This document shows, in pieces, positions 45,501 to 52,908 of a stretch of 64,000 nt of DNA (position 1 is its first letter; the number at the start of each line of letters is the position of its first letter). Position numbers and translations under genes: made by a program. The stretch is from assembly GCA_030027265.1 (NCBI GenBank), contig JASENG010000001.1, positions 186,001-250,000 on the forward strand, given 5' to 3'. This DNA comes from Lysinibacillus fusiformis (GTDB lineage: Bacteria > Bacillota > Bacilli > Bacillales_A > Planococcaceae). Under the pieces are notes generated by a model. That model saw nothing but the letters and a program-made list of their open reading frames with translations, was not told where the DNA came from and did not search any database.

Positions 45501-45561
45501 AGTATCTCAAAAACTCAGCGTAGATCTATTAATGATACTTTTTAAGTATTTTTATAACTAA
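42544..45561 (+). CDS. SIR2-domain defence protein, DSR2-like
   Basis: 1005-aa protein, the same length as B. subtilis DSR2, an abortive-infection NADase triggered by phage tail-tube protein. N-terminal SIR2 domain (about 15-260): FIGAGVSANSGLPSW (Gly25-x-Gly27), TTNYDYLIEEA with Asn108, KMHGDLL with His146, and FIGYSMQDYDLKLLI. The 38-residue distance from Asn108 to His146 equals that of DSR2 catalytic Asn133 and His171. The remaining 740 residues are helical, as in the DSR2 sensor. The ATG follows GGGGGAAG. Probably depletes NAD+ on infection. Confidence 0.8.
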   Translation: MLKRNVNIEAIKEAKDANKLVIFIGAGVSANSGLPSWTNLVKVFAKKLGIDRDLNTDDYLRIPQYFYNERGQLEYFKVIEQVFSGRYAPNLIHSKLLSLNPKHIITTNYDYLIEEALEAHYLFYDKVAEDRDIPYASSNNLYIKMHGDLLKKNIVLKEDDYLYYSDNFKLIENYVESIFINHTVLFIGYSMQDYDLKLLIKRLQSTIGNDFRTAYLIESSNTVKSSIEKEYLKRFGINVIDIKDVPEDYKGSKEKIGNSHGDNLLKILNYIEDYNTDNKEELGYFFAKWRCYKDLKAIRVYDLFSKLEFNSLNFHFRSENCLELTCIGSDEIYLMKFIDRMNEISEMLKKEQSSQIKDYDEFIYINEIMAKANVKKIVLVIRGDFKNREIKFYETFMNMDSFKPELIELIEQNNYLELENRINDIKYNLNADFYNSWLSLSFAYTHFNKYVSAYEQLENISLKAYKEKNYSMYYLAAFNKKMLSRLLPHPGTLLSRSLGEDVSITFLNNLPNVQVLDKEVNESFLQLSKEEKANFEFLQKLHVSKGLIDDIQKVVKKSNNKIKSNLNTEFILGSQDIELPKLRSTIYDFYRYTTYNYLIVKYYTEVVEVYSDFLDALVSTYLNLKKSEEFQTNNKKFSSIIEPYQFEYLDLILITNSLSEKDINKIFDNYNVTSIMFNGPTIVVRGLLKNLINSFCRYSKAKQLDEKLKSTFAIAKRIPLDIEDLRDIISTFTSVIQKRPINDSIYTSFLDFIRCQSKILEMDSELFINFVNVFLNKLSNPCFNNPNGFEMSLIEREYFLRDFIFHTPLSKESHSNIELSPLLKELEYGFLKGNYLLINEMLLDLYRICTKENQTRIEESIRKQLRLEYNIMIYLKAVLNNIEPIINEFDAAFQVDLINLKANGEYKITYEMYLLAINNREKQKEVLLKLKGLSDHLDFFIELENYDFKNKSFELSWLCDLPEEHIQKISGEFCGFIKNRFKDEFIVSQKLSVDLLMILFKYFYN

Positions 45562-45660
45562 GAAGAGCTTGCTCTAATTTATCTTGGAGGAATATCCAAT
45601 ATTTCCATAAAGTATATTACTAACTGTATATTATAGGTAAAATGGAAAGGAGGGGAGTTA

Positions 45661-45915
45661 ATGATAGAGAAATTAAAGGTTATGGATACCGATTTAAAAG
45701 TGTTCATTTGTAAAAAGTTATTCGAGGAACGCATTGGTATCAAAAATGAAATAATAAATGAAGCTATTATGGACGGATTTGATGAACAGGATGTTCTAAA
45801 TGGACTCGATAATTTTCTGAATAATGAGCTGATATCGATACCTATACTTCCTAATTCTGTACTTAATAAGAATATTTTAATTAATGACTCGAAATTTCAT
45901 GAGTTAAAAGTCTAA
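45661..45915 (+). CDS. Small acidic protein of unknown function (84 aa)
   Basis: Starts MIEKLKVMDTDLKVFICKKL with a strong AAAGGAGGGGAG ribosome site. The order and length (helix, then EAIMDGFDEQDVLNGLDNFL, then a short beta-like end) look like a small winged helix or DUF-type domain, but I cannot assign it. It lies 100 bases after the DSR2-like gene in the same direction, so a link to it is possible but unproven. Confidence 0.5.
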   Translation: MIEKLKVMDTDLKVFICKKLFEERIGIKNEIINEAIMDGFDEQDVLNGLDNFLNNELISIPILPNSVLNKNILINDSKFHELKV

Positions 45916-46127
45916 AGGTTTTCTTTGATAATTGTGCTGTGCAAAGGTCGTCTCATGATGAGGTGCCATTTTATTATTAATCTTTAAAATGATTATCAAT
46001 TTATCTAAACTTCTAATGTCCAATAATAGCGAACAGGTTTCACAGTCTTCAACTAAAAGGGGCCATTGTAAAGCAACACTATTAGGAAATAATCAAACTT
46101 TATTATATACCGAAACCTAAATCTGCT

Positions 46128-46178
46128 AAAAAGGAGTCCCTTTTAATCAATCTTTTTTCAAAAAGGGACTCCTTTTTA
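46128..46178. terminator. Strong terminator after the DSR2-like region
   Basis: Perfect 17-bp stem AAAAAGGAGTCCCTTTT (46128-46144) / AAAAGGGACTCCTTTTT with a 16-base loop. The gap 45916-46596 holds otherwise only a degenerate copy of the palindromic repeat family near 46038 and no gene that I can support. Confidence 0.8.
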
Positions 46179-46633
46179 TTTATAGTAAAATGCTGTTGAA
46201 AGGTATTTCTCATTAAACATATTCCAAACCAACAAAAGTCGATTTTTATATCTATAATACGTAGGAAAAGTATACTGAAGAAAAGGGTAATTTAGTGAAA
46301 GAAGAAATAATTGATTTATGATTTACATCTATTTGTTATTCAATTATAAGGAGCTATCCTGTAATAATGTTAAGCCCTTTTTTTGTTTTTGCACTATAAT
46401 GGACAACGCATTTAAAGAAACCTATATATTTAAGTTAAAATTCAAGTGAGAGTGTGAAAACCATACTTAACTAAAGTTGGCTTTAATTGAATATTCGTTT
46501 TGCGAAATACTGAATTAAAGCAGAGATGATTCTACAATTTTTGTGGAATCATCTTTGTTTATTAAAAGAAAGACACCTCCAATAATTGGAGAGTTTCTAA
46601 TCGTTGAAGGGTGATAGTATTTGTTTTATTCTT

Positions 46634-46783
46634 TTAATCAAATAATCGATCAATATCCTCTTCGATTTGCGAAGCATTTCCATCGAACATATCTTTATGC
46701 AAATGGATATAGTATTCATCCGTTGTTTTATACTCTTCATGTCCCATGAGATATTGAAGATGTGTTCTATCTGTTCTCCAAAA
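46634..46783 (-). pseudogene. C-terminal remnant of a tyrosine recombinase
   Basis: In one minus-strand frame this reads FWRTDRTHLQYLMGHEEYKT, then TDEYYIHLHKDMFDGNASQI and a short acidic end. This is the box II tail of a phage integrase: LMGH (Gly-His) and the Tyr nucleophile context TTDEYYIHL. The rest of the gene is missing. It is fused out of frame to a DUF771-type gene start. Confidence 0.55.
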
Positions 46784-46995
46784 TTCACATCTAATTTCTT
46801 GCGCAAATTAGGTGGGTATAGAATTCTCTCCTTTATCCAGTCACTTTTTTTTCCTACTCTAATTTCAACATCTTTCATTGTCCAATAGACACCGTCATAT
46901 TTTGATTGATTTAATTCTTCTAACTCAGCCTTAGTAATTAAAACACTGTCAGAAGGGATTGGAATTGTTAAGTTCACTGATAATTGTTGCTGCAT
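46777..46995 (-). pseudogene. DUF771-type phage protein, truncated
   Basis: Start ATG at 46995 after GGAGG. The first 73 codons match the DUF771 phage family: LITKAELEELNQSKYDGVYW, then MKDVEIRVGKKSDWIKERIL and RKKLDVNFG. The family normally continues with a GG-V-YP motif; here the frame enters integrase-derived DNA at 46777 and gives a meaningless tail of about 60 residues (to 46597). A deletion has joined two phage genes. Confidence 0.6.
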
Positions 46996-47375
46996 TTCTT
47001 CTTTCCTCCATATATTTTTCATTCTTAGAGTTGTAACTTACTAAATGAATGCCGGCAACTCACTTAGTTGCAATACATCTTAGCTTCGGAATTTTAATAT
47101 TTTAAGATGCGAAATAAAAGTTCTAATTTTCAGACTATTTAGCTTTATGCAATAAGAAATGGGTGGAAAAAATTGCAGAATCATCTATGTTCCCCTTGTT
47201 TTAGAATGAATCTTCTACTATTTTTTTAGTTAAAGTAATTAGGGATTTTCTACTGATAAGACAACAAGAATTGATATAATAACGTAAAGAATGAATTCTC
47301 AATATTAATCATGATAAATAAAAAGAGAGAGTAGACTTGTATTATTTAATTTCCATTGTTTGGGGGAGTCAGTAA

Positions 47376-48020
47376 GTGGTTGATCATATTATATCGATTT
47401 ATAAAATTAATAGGGAAAAGATAGTTAAAAGGGGATATGAAGTAGTTGGAATACCACTAACTTTAGGATTATTTGGATTACTATTCTGTACAATTTACAA
47501 TCTGTTTCTAATTATAGATGTAAGTAGATGGTTTATTTTCCTTGAAACAATATTATTATATCTTCTGTGGGAAGTTAATAAAAAGGTAAATAGATTACTT
47601 AAAATAGGTTGGTTAAATTATGAAAAAAAGTTAAAAGGTTACATAGCATATTCATTACAGTCGGCGAGACTTAGTGATTCTGAACAAATAAAGAATTTGT
47701 CTATACTATTAAAGGAAAAAAGTGCAAAAAAATATAAAAAGTATGACTTGAATTCCTATTTAGCTATGATAGTAGCAATACTTATTTTTGTATTAGGCCT
47801 TCTAACAAATGAAAGTTCGAAACCATTAATCGTAGTAGTAGCAATATGCTTTATCTTTGTTGTGATTGTAGTAAACTCTATGGTGAGAACTTTTACAGAT
47901 CTGTTTATAAATAGAGAAAGTGAGATTATTAATGAACTTGCAGATATTGTAGATGATATATATTTTGAAGTATCTATTAAGGAAGAGGCTTTACATAAAA
48001 AAATACAAATGCGCGGTTAA
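47376..48020 (+). CDS. Membrane protein of unknown function (214 aa)
   Basis: Four hydrophobic helices: two near residues 22-75 (VVGIPLTLGLFGLLFCTIYN and WFIFLETILLYLLW) and two near 128-165. A charged central loop of about 50 residues separates the pairs, and a helical acidic tail follows. GTG start after TTGGGGGAG. Not recognised. The gap before it (46996-47375) shows nothing else. Confidence 0.55.
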   Translation: MVDHIISIYKINREKIVKRGYEVVGIPLTLGLFGLLFCTIYNLFLIIDVSRWFIFLETILLYLLWEVNKKVNRLLKIGWLNYEKKLKGYIAYSLQSARLSDSEQIKNLSILLKEKSAKKYKKYDLNSYLAMIVAILIFVLGLLTNESSKPLIVVVAICFIFVVIVVNSMVRTFTDLFINRESEIINELADIVDDIYFEVSIKEEALHKKIQMRG

Positions 48021-48154
48021 AGGTTTCAAATATGAAGGATAAAGATAAAATAGTGCGAATGGGTTAATATGCACTGTAAAACAAAACCAAAAGAAAATAG
48101 GGATTTTCGTATATAAAGTTATAAAATTCTAAAAGTTAGGATGTGGTAGAATTA

Positions 48155-48394
48155 ATGGAATTATCATTGTTCTTTTTATCATCATTAATTATTGTTTTAT
48201 TTATAACGTATCATTTGGTTAAACACCTTTTGAAAGTAATAGTTTTTATATTATTGAAGACAGTATTTAGAAATGCCGAAAATAAAAATAAAATAAAGAA
48301 AATGCGTGATGTCCAAATCTTACAGAACATGGGTGTTGAGGTTATCCAAAAACCTGATAGTGGATACGTAAAGAATTACCCGAGTATCCGTTAA
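48155..48394 (+). CDS. Small membrane protein of unknown function (79 aa)
   Basis: MELSLFFLSSLIIVLFITYH gives one long hydrophobic segment that continues to about residue 33. A basic soluble tail follows (NAENKNKIKKMRDVQILQNM). A GTG four codons upstream is an alternative start. Ribosome site weak (GTGGTAG). Lies 134 bases after the previous membrane protein, same strand. Confidence 0.45.
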   Translation: MELSLFFLSSLIIVLFITYHLVKHLLKVIVFILLKTVFRNAENKNKIKKMRDVQILQNMGVEVIQKPDSGYVKNYPSIR

Positions 48395-48518
48395 CAAAGT
48401 TACAGTTAATCATAATAAAAGTGACTTGTGAGAGATAATGTAGTCAGGTCAATAAAAAAGGAGTTGATACAATAATTCTTGACCAAAGTAACAAGATGGT
48501 TAGGGTAGTTTTTTACGC

Positions 48519-48550
48519 TTATTCAACAATCGGGCCATATTGTTGAATAA
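48519..48550. repeat. Palindromic intergenic repeat, copy A
   Basis: TTATTCAACAAT (48519-48530), centre CGGGCCAT, ATTGTTGAATAA (48539-48550); perfect 12-bp arms. Related copies occur at 49201, 50184 (split by an IS) and, more diverged, 51700 and 46038. Confidence 0.75.
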
Positions 48551-48692
48551 CCATTTTAATTTATAGTGAATTTTGTGAAGGTTACACTTTACTATTGATG
48601 CAGGTTACTTCGAGAATAGAAGACTACTACTATTGAATAAAAAAACGAATAATGTTATAAATATACATATTTCATTTTAGGAGGGAATTAAA

Positions 48693-49190
48693 ATGCTACA
48701 GGAAAATATAACAGAATGGATGAATGATGATGGATTCACAATCAGCACCAACAAAAGTTATTTGGATACGGAAATAATACATAACTTCCTTTGTAACGAA
48801 TCTTACTGGGTGAAGGGTATTGCTAAAGAATTAGTAGAAGCATCCATTGAAAATTCTATTCTTTGTTATGGAGTTTACGATGGCAATCCTAATGAGGGTT
48901 CTGTTAATCAGATGGGTTTTGCAAGGGTTGTCTCCGACTTAGTTAGATTTTCTTGGATAGGCGATATTTTTATACTTCCTGAATATAGAGGGCGTGGACT
49001 GAGCAAATGGTTAATGAGTATTATAACAGAACATCCTAAATTAAAAGGGACAAGTTTTCAACTTGCTACTAAAGATGCTCATTCTCTTTATGCACAATAT
49101 GGATTTAAGCCATTAGGACAAATTGAAAACAGAATGAATAGACCACTTGATTGGCAATTTGTATATGAGGGTTATAAATTACACAAATAA
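48693..49190 (+). CDS. GNAT-family N-acetyltransferase
   Basis: 165-aa acetyltransferase. Acetyl-CoA binding motif A: DIFILPEYRGRGLSKWLMSI (Arg-Gly-x-Gly at 98-102), preceded by MGFARVVSDLVRFSWIGD and followed by DAHSLYAQYGFKPLG. Substrate unknown. Start ATG after TAGGAGGGA. Flanked by palindromic repeat copies A and B, as though it formed a cassette. Confidence 0.82.
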   Translation: MLQENITEWMNDDGFTISTNKSYLDTEIIHNFLCNESYWVKGIAKELVEASIENSILCYGVYDGNPNEGSVNQMGFARVVSDLVRFSWIGDIFILPEYRGRGLSKWLMSIITEHPKLKGTSFQLATKDAHSLYAQYGFKPLGQIENRMNRPLDWQFVYEGYKLHK

Positions 49191-49200
49191 CAAAGCCGAC

Positions 49201-49233
49201 TTTATTCAACAATTGGGCGCGATTGTTGAAGAA
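49201..49233. repeat. Palindromic intergenic repeat, copy B
   Basis: TTATTCAACAAT (49202-49213), centre TGGGCGCG, ATTGTTGAAGAA (49222-49233); arms pair except one position near the outer end. Shortly after the GNAT stop codon, so it may act as its terminator. Confidence 0.65.
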
Positions 49234-49362
49234 TTACCTATAATTTAGTTGGACCAAAATCCAGACCAAAATCGGATATGTTAAGAGGATAAGTCATACA
49301 AGAAATCAATTTTTTGGTCTCTTTAATATAGAGTGGAATTTTATGTATAAAGGAGCGGTAGG

Positions 49363-49470
49363 ATGTCTGAAAAATAAAGAAGCTAGAAGATTTTGTGCGT
49401 GAAAAGTGGGTTCCTGAAGGAGCCGATTCAGCGCATCGTGTGCAATGTATCAGCTCCTATAAAATTAAAA
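49363..49470 (+). pseudogene. Possible broken gene start (frameshifted)
   Basis: AAAGGAGCGGTAGG precedes ATGTCTGAAAAATAA, which stops at once. One frame over it continues KKLEDFVREKWVPEGADSAH and a few more residues. A one-base slip in the A-run would give one N-terminus of about 30 residues, cut off by the convergent ASCH gene. Not recognised. Confidence 0.3.
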
Positions 49471-49888
49471 CATGCTCCCATAATCCTAGCTTTCCCTTTG
49501 CTGGAATAAATTCATCCAGCATCTGCATTTCCTCAACTACCCAAGCATAACCTCCCACTATAAAGCTACCCATAAAATAGTCATTCCCTGACACGATTCG
49601 ACCATCCTCCAGAATGGCCCATGTCTTATTGTTTTCAGTTACCTTCAAACAATCTACAAGTTTGCATACAGCAATAATCTGGCCAGTTGGAAGATTCTCT
49701 GGTGTGTATCCGTGCTTACCAAGCAACGACTTTATGGCTATATGGTTAGAGACGTCTTTATCTATTTTTTTACTTGTGTGAATGGCAAGTGGCCCCCGAT
49801 AATTCGTTCTCCATGACCTTGTTTCATATGTTGCCTCTCTCTGGACAAAAAGGCTTGCCCACGGCTGGATCATTGATAAAACCTTCAT
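49457..49888 (-). CDS. ASCH-domain protein
   Basis: 143-aa protein with the ASCH fold (PUA-like, RNA or modified-nucleoside binding). MKVLSMIQPWASLFVQREAT, then ETRSWRTNYRGPLAIHTSKK at the N-terminus and GYAWVVEEMQ plus GKLGLWEH at the end fit the family (the SIQPWA and E-R-W-x-T/S-x-Y-RG patterns). ATG at 49888 follows TTGGAGG. ASCH proteins are common on mobile elements; relatives include RNases and amidohydrolases. Exact role unknown. Confidence 0.78.
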   Translation of the reverse strand: MKVLSMIQPWASLFVQREATYETRSWRTNYRGPLAIHTSKKIDKDVSNHIAIKSLLGKHGYTPENLPTGQIIAVCKLVDCLKVTENNKTWAILEDGRIVSGNDYFMGSFIVGGYAWVVEEMQMLDEFIPAKGKLGLWEHVLIL

Positions 49889-50013
49889 TCTGACAGCCTC
49901 CAACCTATAGAAGTTTATTTTGATTATAGAGTGTCCCTTTAAAGGAATATTATGAGCAAAAGGATGAATATCAGTTCACGGAGATCCAATTTATGAGGCA
50001 TGAGTCATGACCA

Positions 50014-50163
50014 GTGATATTAGTAGGTGGAATATTTATATCAGGAATGGGTTCACAATATATCGTACTAGGAGTATTGCTATTCCTAATATTAAGCTTA
50101 ATAACGATTGTACTGAGAGGTATATATTTAATATCAAAGAGTGAAATCAAATATTGTAAATAG
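50014..50163 (+). CDS. Possible 49-aa membrane peptide or gene fragment
   Basis: GTG start without a clear ribosome site; it reads a hydrophobic stretch VILVGGIFISGMGSQYIVLG and VLLFLILSLITIVLRGIYLI, then a basic end. A TGA lies just upstream in frame. More likely the tail of a lost membrane protein gene. Confidence 0.25.
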   Translation: MILVGGIFISGMGSQYIVLGVLLFLILSLITIVLRGIYLISKSEIKYCK

Positions 50164-50183
50164 TTGTTATGATAAAGGATAAA

Positions 50184-50204
50184 TTATTCAACAATCGGGC
50201 GCTT
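50184..50204. repeat. Palindromic repeat, copy C left half (split by IS)
   Basis: TTATTCAACAATCGGGCGCTT up to the IS target site. Right half TTGAATAAGG resumes at 51682, after the IS. Confidence 0.65.
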
Positions 50205-50237
50205 TCCGGTAGTGACCCCTTAAAGTTAGAGTTTTTA

Positions 50238-51047
50238 TTATGCAGCTAATTGGCTGGCATGTTTTCGGTAATTTACTGGACTCATGCCGGCCAATTTTTG
50301 TTTTATACGAACATTATTATAATAATTGATATACTCTTTTATTTTCTTTTGTAATGTTTCGTAAGAGATTAATTGTTCTCCATAATACATTTCTAGTTTT
50401 AATAAGCTAAAGAAGTTCTCCATGGCCGCGTTGTCTGTGCATGTTGCTTTACGAGACATGCTTTGAAAAATCCTGTTCTGCCTTAATGTTCTCACCCATG
50501 TATTATGTTGATAATGCCATCCTTGATCTGAGTGAATAGTTGTCCGATATTCAGCACGCTTTTGAATGATTGGAAGTACTTGTTTAAGTGAATCTAAAAC
50601 AAAATCTAAGCTTGGCCGTTTTGACATACTAAACCCAATAATTTCACCATTATATAAGTCCATTATTGGACTTAAATATAATTTTTCATCATCCGTACAC
50701 TTAAATTCAGTTACATCAGTCACCAATTTTTGAAGGGAATATGGCGTTCTGAATCTACGATTCAAAAGGTTTTTAGCGACTTTTCCAACTGTTCCTTTGT
50801 AGGATTTATAGCGTGATTTACGTATGAATTTTACACATTTCAACCCTAGGTTTTTCATAATTAGTTGTACCTTTTTATGATTAATTATGTGTCCTTGCAC
50901 TCTTAATTCCGCATGAATTCGGCGGTAGCCATATCGCCCTTTATGTTGTTCAAAAGTCTTTAAAATTAAGGCTTTCCACTCTACATCTGGATCTTCTTGC
51001 CTCATCAGTTTGATATGATAATGATACGTTGCTTCTGGAATATCCAC
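50238..51047 (-). CDS. IS3-family transposase OrfB (DDE catalytic domain)
   Basis: 269 aa from the first ATG; the natural protein is made by frameshift from OrfA. HTH_21 region (YGYRRIHAELRVQG) then the rve integrase core with Asp111 (VTDVTEFK), Asp174 (HSDQGWHYQ) and Glu210 (NAAMENFFSLLK), a D-D-35-E triad. The end YYNNVRIKQKLAGMSPVNYR is typical for the IS150 group. Confidence 0.92.
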   Translation of the reverse strand: MDIPEATYHYHIKLMRQEDPDVEWKALILKTFEQHKGRYGYRRIHAELRVQGHIINHKKVQLIMKNLGLKCVKFIRKSRYKSYKGTVGKVAKNLLNRRFRTPYSLQKLVTDVTEFKCTDDEKLYLSPIMDLYNGEIIGFSMSKRPSLDFVLDSLKQVLPIIQKRAEYRTTIHSDQGWHYQHNTWVRTLRQNRIFQSMSRKATCTDNAAMENFFSLLKLEMYYGEQLISYETLQKKIKEYINYYNNVRIKQKLAGMSPVNYRKHASQLAA

Positions 51048-51064
51048 TTGTTTTAAAATATCTT

Positions 51065-51625
51065 TTAATCGAAATCCTTCTTGTTTAAGTTCGAATGCGA
51101 TGGCAGCTTGTGCTTTTCGAGGAAGGCATCTGGATTCTCTCGAAAAGCCTTCAACTTTTTTAAATAAGCTACCTCTAAACGAAGCAGTTCATTTTCGCGT
51201 TCTAGCTGCTCCTCAAGGGACATTGTTTTTTCTTGGTTATTCACTGTTGTTTTTTGTTTCTTAGACATGGATGGGCGCCCCTTTGGTTTTCTTTGCAGGC
51301 CCTCTATCCCTTCTTTTAAAAACCGATGATACCAACTGGCAACTAAAGTTGGATCATTCAAGTTAAAGTGAATCGCAGTATCTTGATGGGAAGCACCTGT
51401 TCGTTTCATATAGCTTAATACATCTAATTTAAATTGAACAGAATAAAACTGCTTCGTTTTCTTAACGGATAGGCCACTACATCCAAACTCTTTATAAGCA
51501 CGTACCCATTTCCTTAACGGTGTAGCACCGACACCATATTTTTTCGCTATCGCTCTATATCCTAGTGAGCCACTTAAATATTCTTGAACCACCATCAATT
51601 TAAATTCTTCATTATATTTAGTCAT
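51065..51625 (-). CDS. IS3-family transposase OrfA (helix-turn-helix)
   Basis: 186 aa with two helix-turn-helix units (SGSLGYRAIAKKYGVGATPL and TGASHQDTAIHFNLNDPTLV) and a leucine-zipper-like end (MSLEEQLERENELLRLEVAY). Binds the IS ends. At minus-strand CGAAAAGC near 51115 an A-AAA-G slip would shift -1 into a frame that runs uninterrupted into OrfB (AQAAIAFELKQEGFRLKDIL), the usual IS3 way to make OrfAB. Confidence 0.9.
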   Translation of the reverse strand: MTKYNEEFKLMVVQEYLSGSLGYRAIAKKYGVGATPLRKWVRAYKEFGCSGLSVKKTKQFYSVQFKLDVLSYMKRTGASHQDTAIHFNLNDPTLVASWYHRFLKEGIEGLQRKPKGRPSMSKKQKTTVNNQEKTMSLEEQLERENELLRLEVAYLKKLKAFRENPDAFLEKHKLPSHSNLNKKDFD

Positions 51626-51681
51626 AAAAAATCACCCCAAAAGTTAGTTTTTTACTCTAACTTTTGGGGTGCAGTACCTCC

Positions 51682-51731
51682 TTGAATAAGGTAAGTGCTT
51701 TATTCAATTAAAGGGCCATTTAATGGTGTAA
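51682..51731. repeat. Palindromic repeats, copy C right half and copy D
   Basis: TTGAATAAGG (51682-51691) completes copy C. Then TTTATTCAATTAAAGGGCCA and TTTAATGGTGTAAG form a more degenerate copy D with the same GGGC centre. The gap up to 51954 has no riboswitch I can recognise, although many Mn2+ exporters of this family have one. Confidence 0.55.
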
Positions 51732-51954
51732 GAATTTCATGTAAAATTGAACGCTTATGGTATTGCTACTGCGGTCTTCGTTAAAGATTACACTTAAACT
51801 ATCGGAAAAGTAGGTAGTAGTGGTATTTAAAAAGTGCAAATAATTTGGATTAACATTCTCAACAATTTTCTCTAAGAATAGCCCGTTGCTAAATAGGAAA
51901 TTCTATATTTGTCGAGAACTTTACATGTCATGATTATAGAATGGGGACTATTAA

Positions 51955-52728
51955 ATGGAGTCAATATGGTTAGAGTATGCATGGACGTTATTAATACTCA
52001 TAGGATTGGAAGGATTATTATCAGCTGACAATGCCCTAGTACTTGCAGTTATTGCCAAGCATTTACCTGAAGAGCAGAAAAAAAGAGCTATAAATTACGG
52101 AATTATTATGGCTTTCGTTTTCAGATTTGTTGCACTTTTTGCGATTTCCTTTATTGCTAATGTCTGGCAGATACAGGCAATTGGTGCTGCCTATCTTCTA
52201 TATCTGGGATTAAAGCATGTCATTCAGGCACGGTTCGGGAAAGATAGTAAGAATATTCATAAGGAGGATGAAAAGGAATCCGCTGGTAAAGGTTTTGGTC
52301 CAACAGTAGGGAAAATTGCATTAGCGGACCTCGCTTTTGCAATTGATTCAATTCTAGCTGCAGTTGCCCTTGCCCTCGGTCTTCCGGATTCACCACTAGA
52401 CGATTTTGGTGGTATGGATGGAGGGCAATTTATTGTTGTTGTTCTTGGAGGTATTGCAGGACTTATCTTAATCAAATTTGCAGCAACTTGGTTTGTACAA
52501 CTTCTTGATAAACGCCCAGCATTAGAAACAACAGCATATGCAATTGTTGCCTGGGTCGGTGTCAAACTAGCTGTAATAACTCTTGCACATGAGGATATCG
52601 GTATCTTAGATCATGACTTTCCTCACAGTACTTTTTGGACCCTAATTTTCTATGGAGTATTAGTAGCTATTGCCCTAATCGGTTGGTTTGCACCTAGCAA
52701 TAAGTCAAAACTAAAAGATGTATCGTAA
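51955..52728 (+). CDS. TerC family membrane protein (probable Mn2+ exporter)
   Basis: 257-aa protein with about seven helices. Two TerC metal-site motifs: LEGLLSADNALVLAVIAKHL (Glu and Asp-Asn) near residue 18 and ALADLAFAIDSILAAVALAL (Asp-x-x-Phe-Ala-x-Asp-Ser) near residue 124. It resembles B. subtilis YkoY (MeeF), which exports manganese and helps metallate secreted enzymes. Start ATG with a weak GGGGACT site. Confidence 0.8.
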   Translation: MESIWLEYAWTLLILIGLEGLLSADNALVLAVIAKHLPEEQKKRAINYGIIMAFVFRFVALFAISFIANVWQIQAIGAAYLLYLGLKHVIQARFGKDSKNIHKEDEKESAGKGFGPTVGKIALADLAFAIDSILAAVALALGLPDSPLDDFGGMDGGQFIVVVLGGIAGLILIKFAATWFVQLLDKRPALETTAYAIVAWVGVKLAVITLAHEDIGILDHDFPHSTFWTLIFYGVLVAIALIGWFAPSNKSKLKDVS

Positions 52729-52816
52729 TAGATAACAAAGTAATATAATGAAGTTTTGCATCTTGAGAAATAATTCGTTATATAGATAAATAACGGGATA
52801 TGCTATACAAATAAGA

Positions 52817-52849
52817 AAACTAGGGAATTGTATCTATCCCTAGTTTTTT
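52817..52849 (+). terminator. Terminator after the terC-like gene
   Basis: AAACTAGGGA (52817-52826) / TCCCTAGTTT (52837-52846), perfect, then TTT. Confidence 0.8.
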
Positions 52850-52863
52850 ATTAAACGTAATAA

Positions 52864-52900
52864 AAAAGACCAACCCTATTTAGAATAAAAAAGGTTGATC
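52864..52900 (-). terminator. Terminator of the NmrA-like gene
   Basis: On the minus strand GATCAACC / GGTTGGTC (one wobble pair) with a long A/T loop, followed by TTTTTT. Confidence 0.6.
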
Positions 52901-52908
52901 CAGATCAA

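Larger units (their letters stand above)
50208..51678 (-). mobile_element. IS3-family insertion sequence (IS150 group), complete
   Basis: About 1471 bp. The imperfect terminal repeats are GGTAGTGACCCCTTAAAG at the left and the complement of GGTACTGCACCCCAAAAG at the right, both followed by TTAGAG. A 3-bp target duplication TCC lies at 50205-50207 and 51679-51681. Two overlapping-frame genes (orfA, orfB) with an intact DDE triad. Ends, genes and duplication are intact, so the insertion is recent. Confidence 0.88.

Noticed and set aside
46597-47022. A genuine 141-aa regulatory protein
   Set aside because: Residues after position 73 (from the true start) are out-of-frame integrase sequence, so it is a fusion relic.
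48519-51731. CRISPR array
   Set aside because: The repeated units are self-complementary palindromes hundreds of bases apart, without regular spacers or cas genes.
51732-51954. yybP-ykoY manganese riboswitch upstream of the terC-like gene
   Set aside because: Expected from the YkoY resemblance, but the conserved junction sequences and stems of that riboswitch are not visible in the leader.
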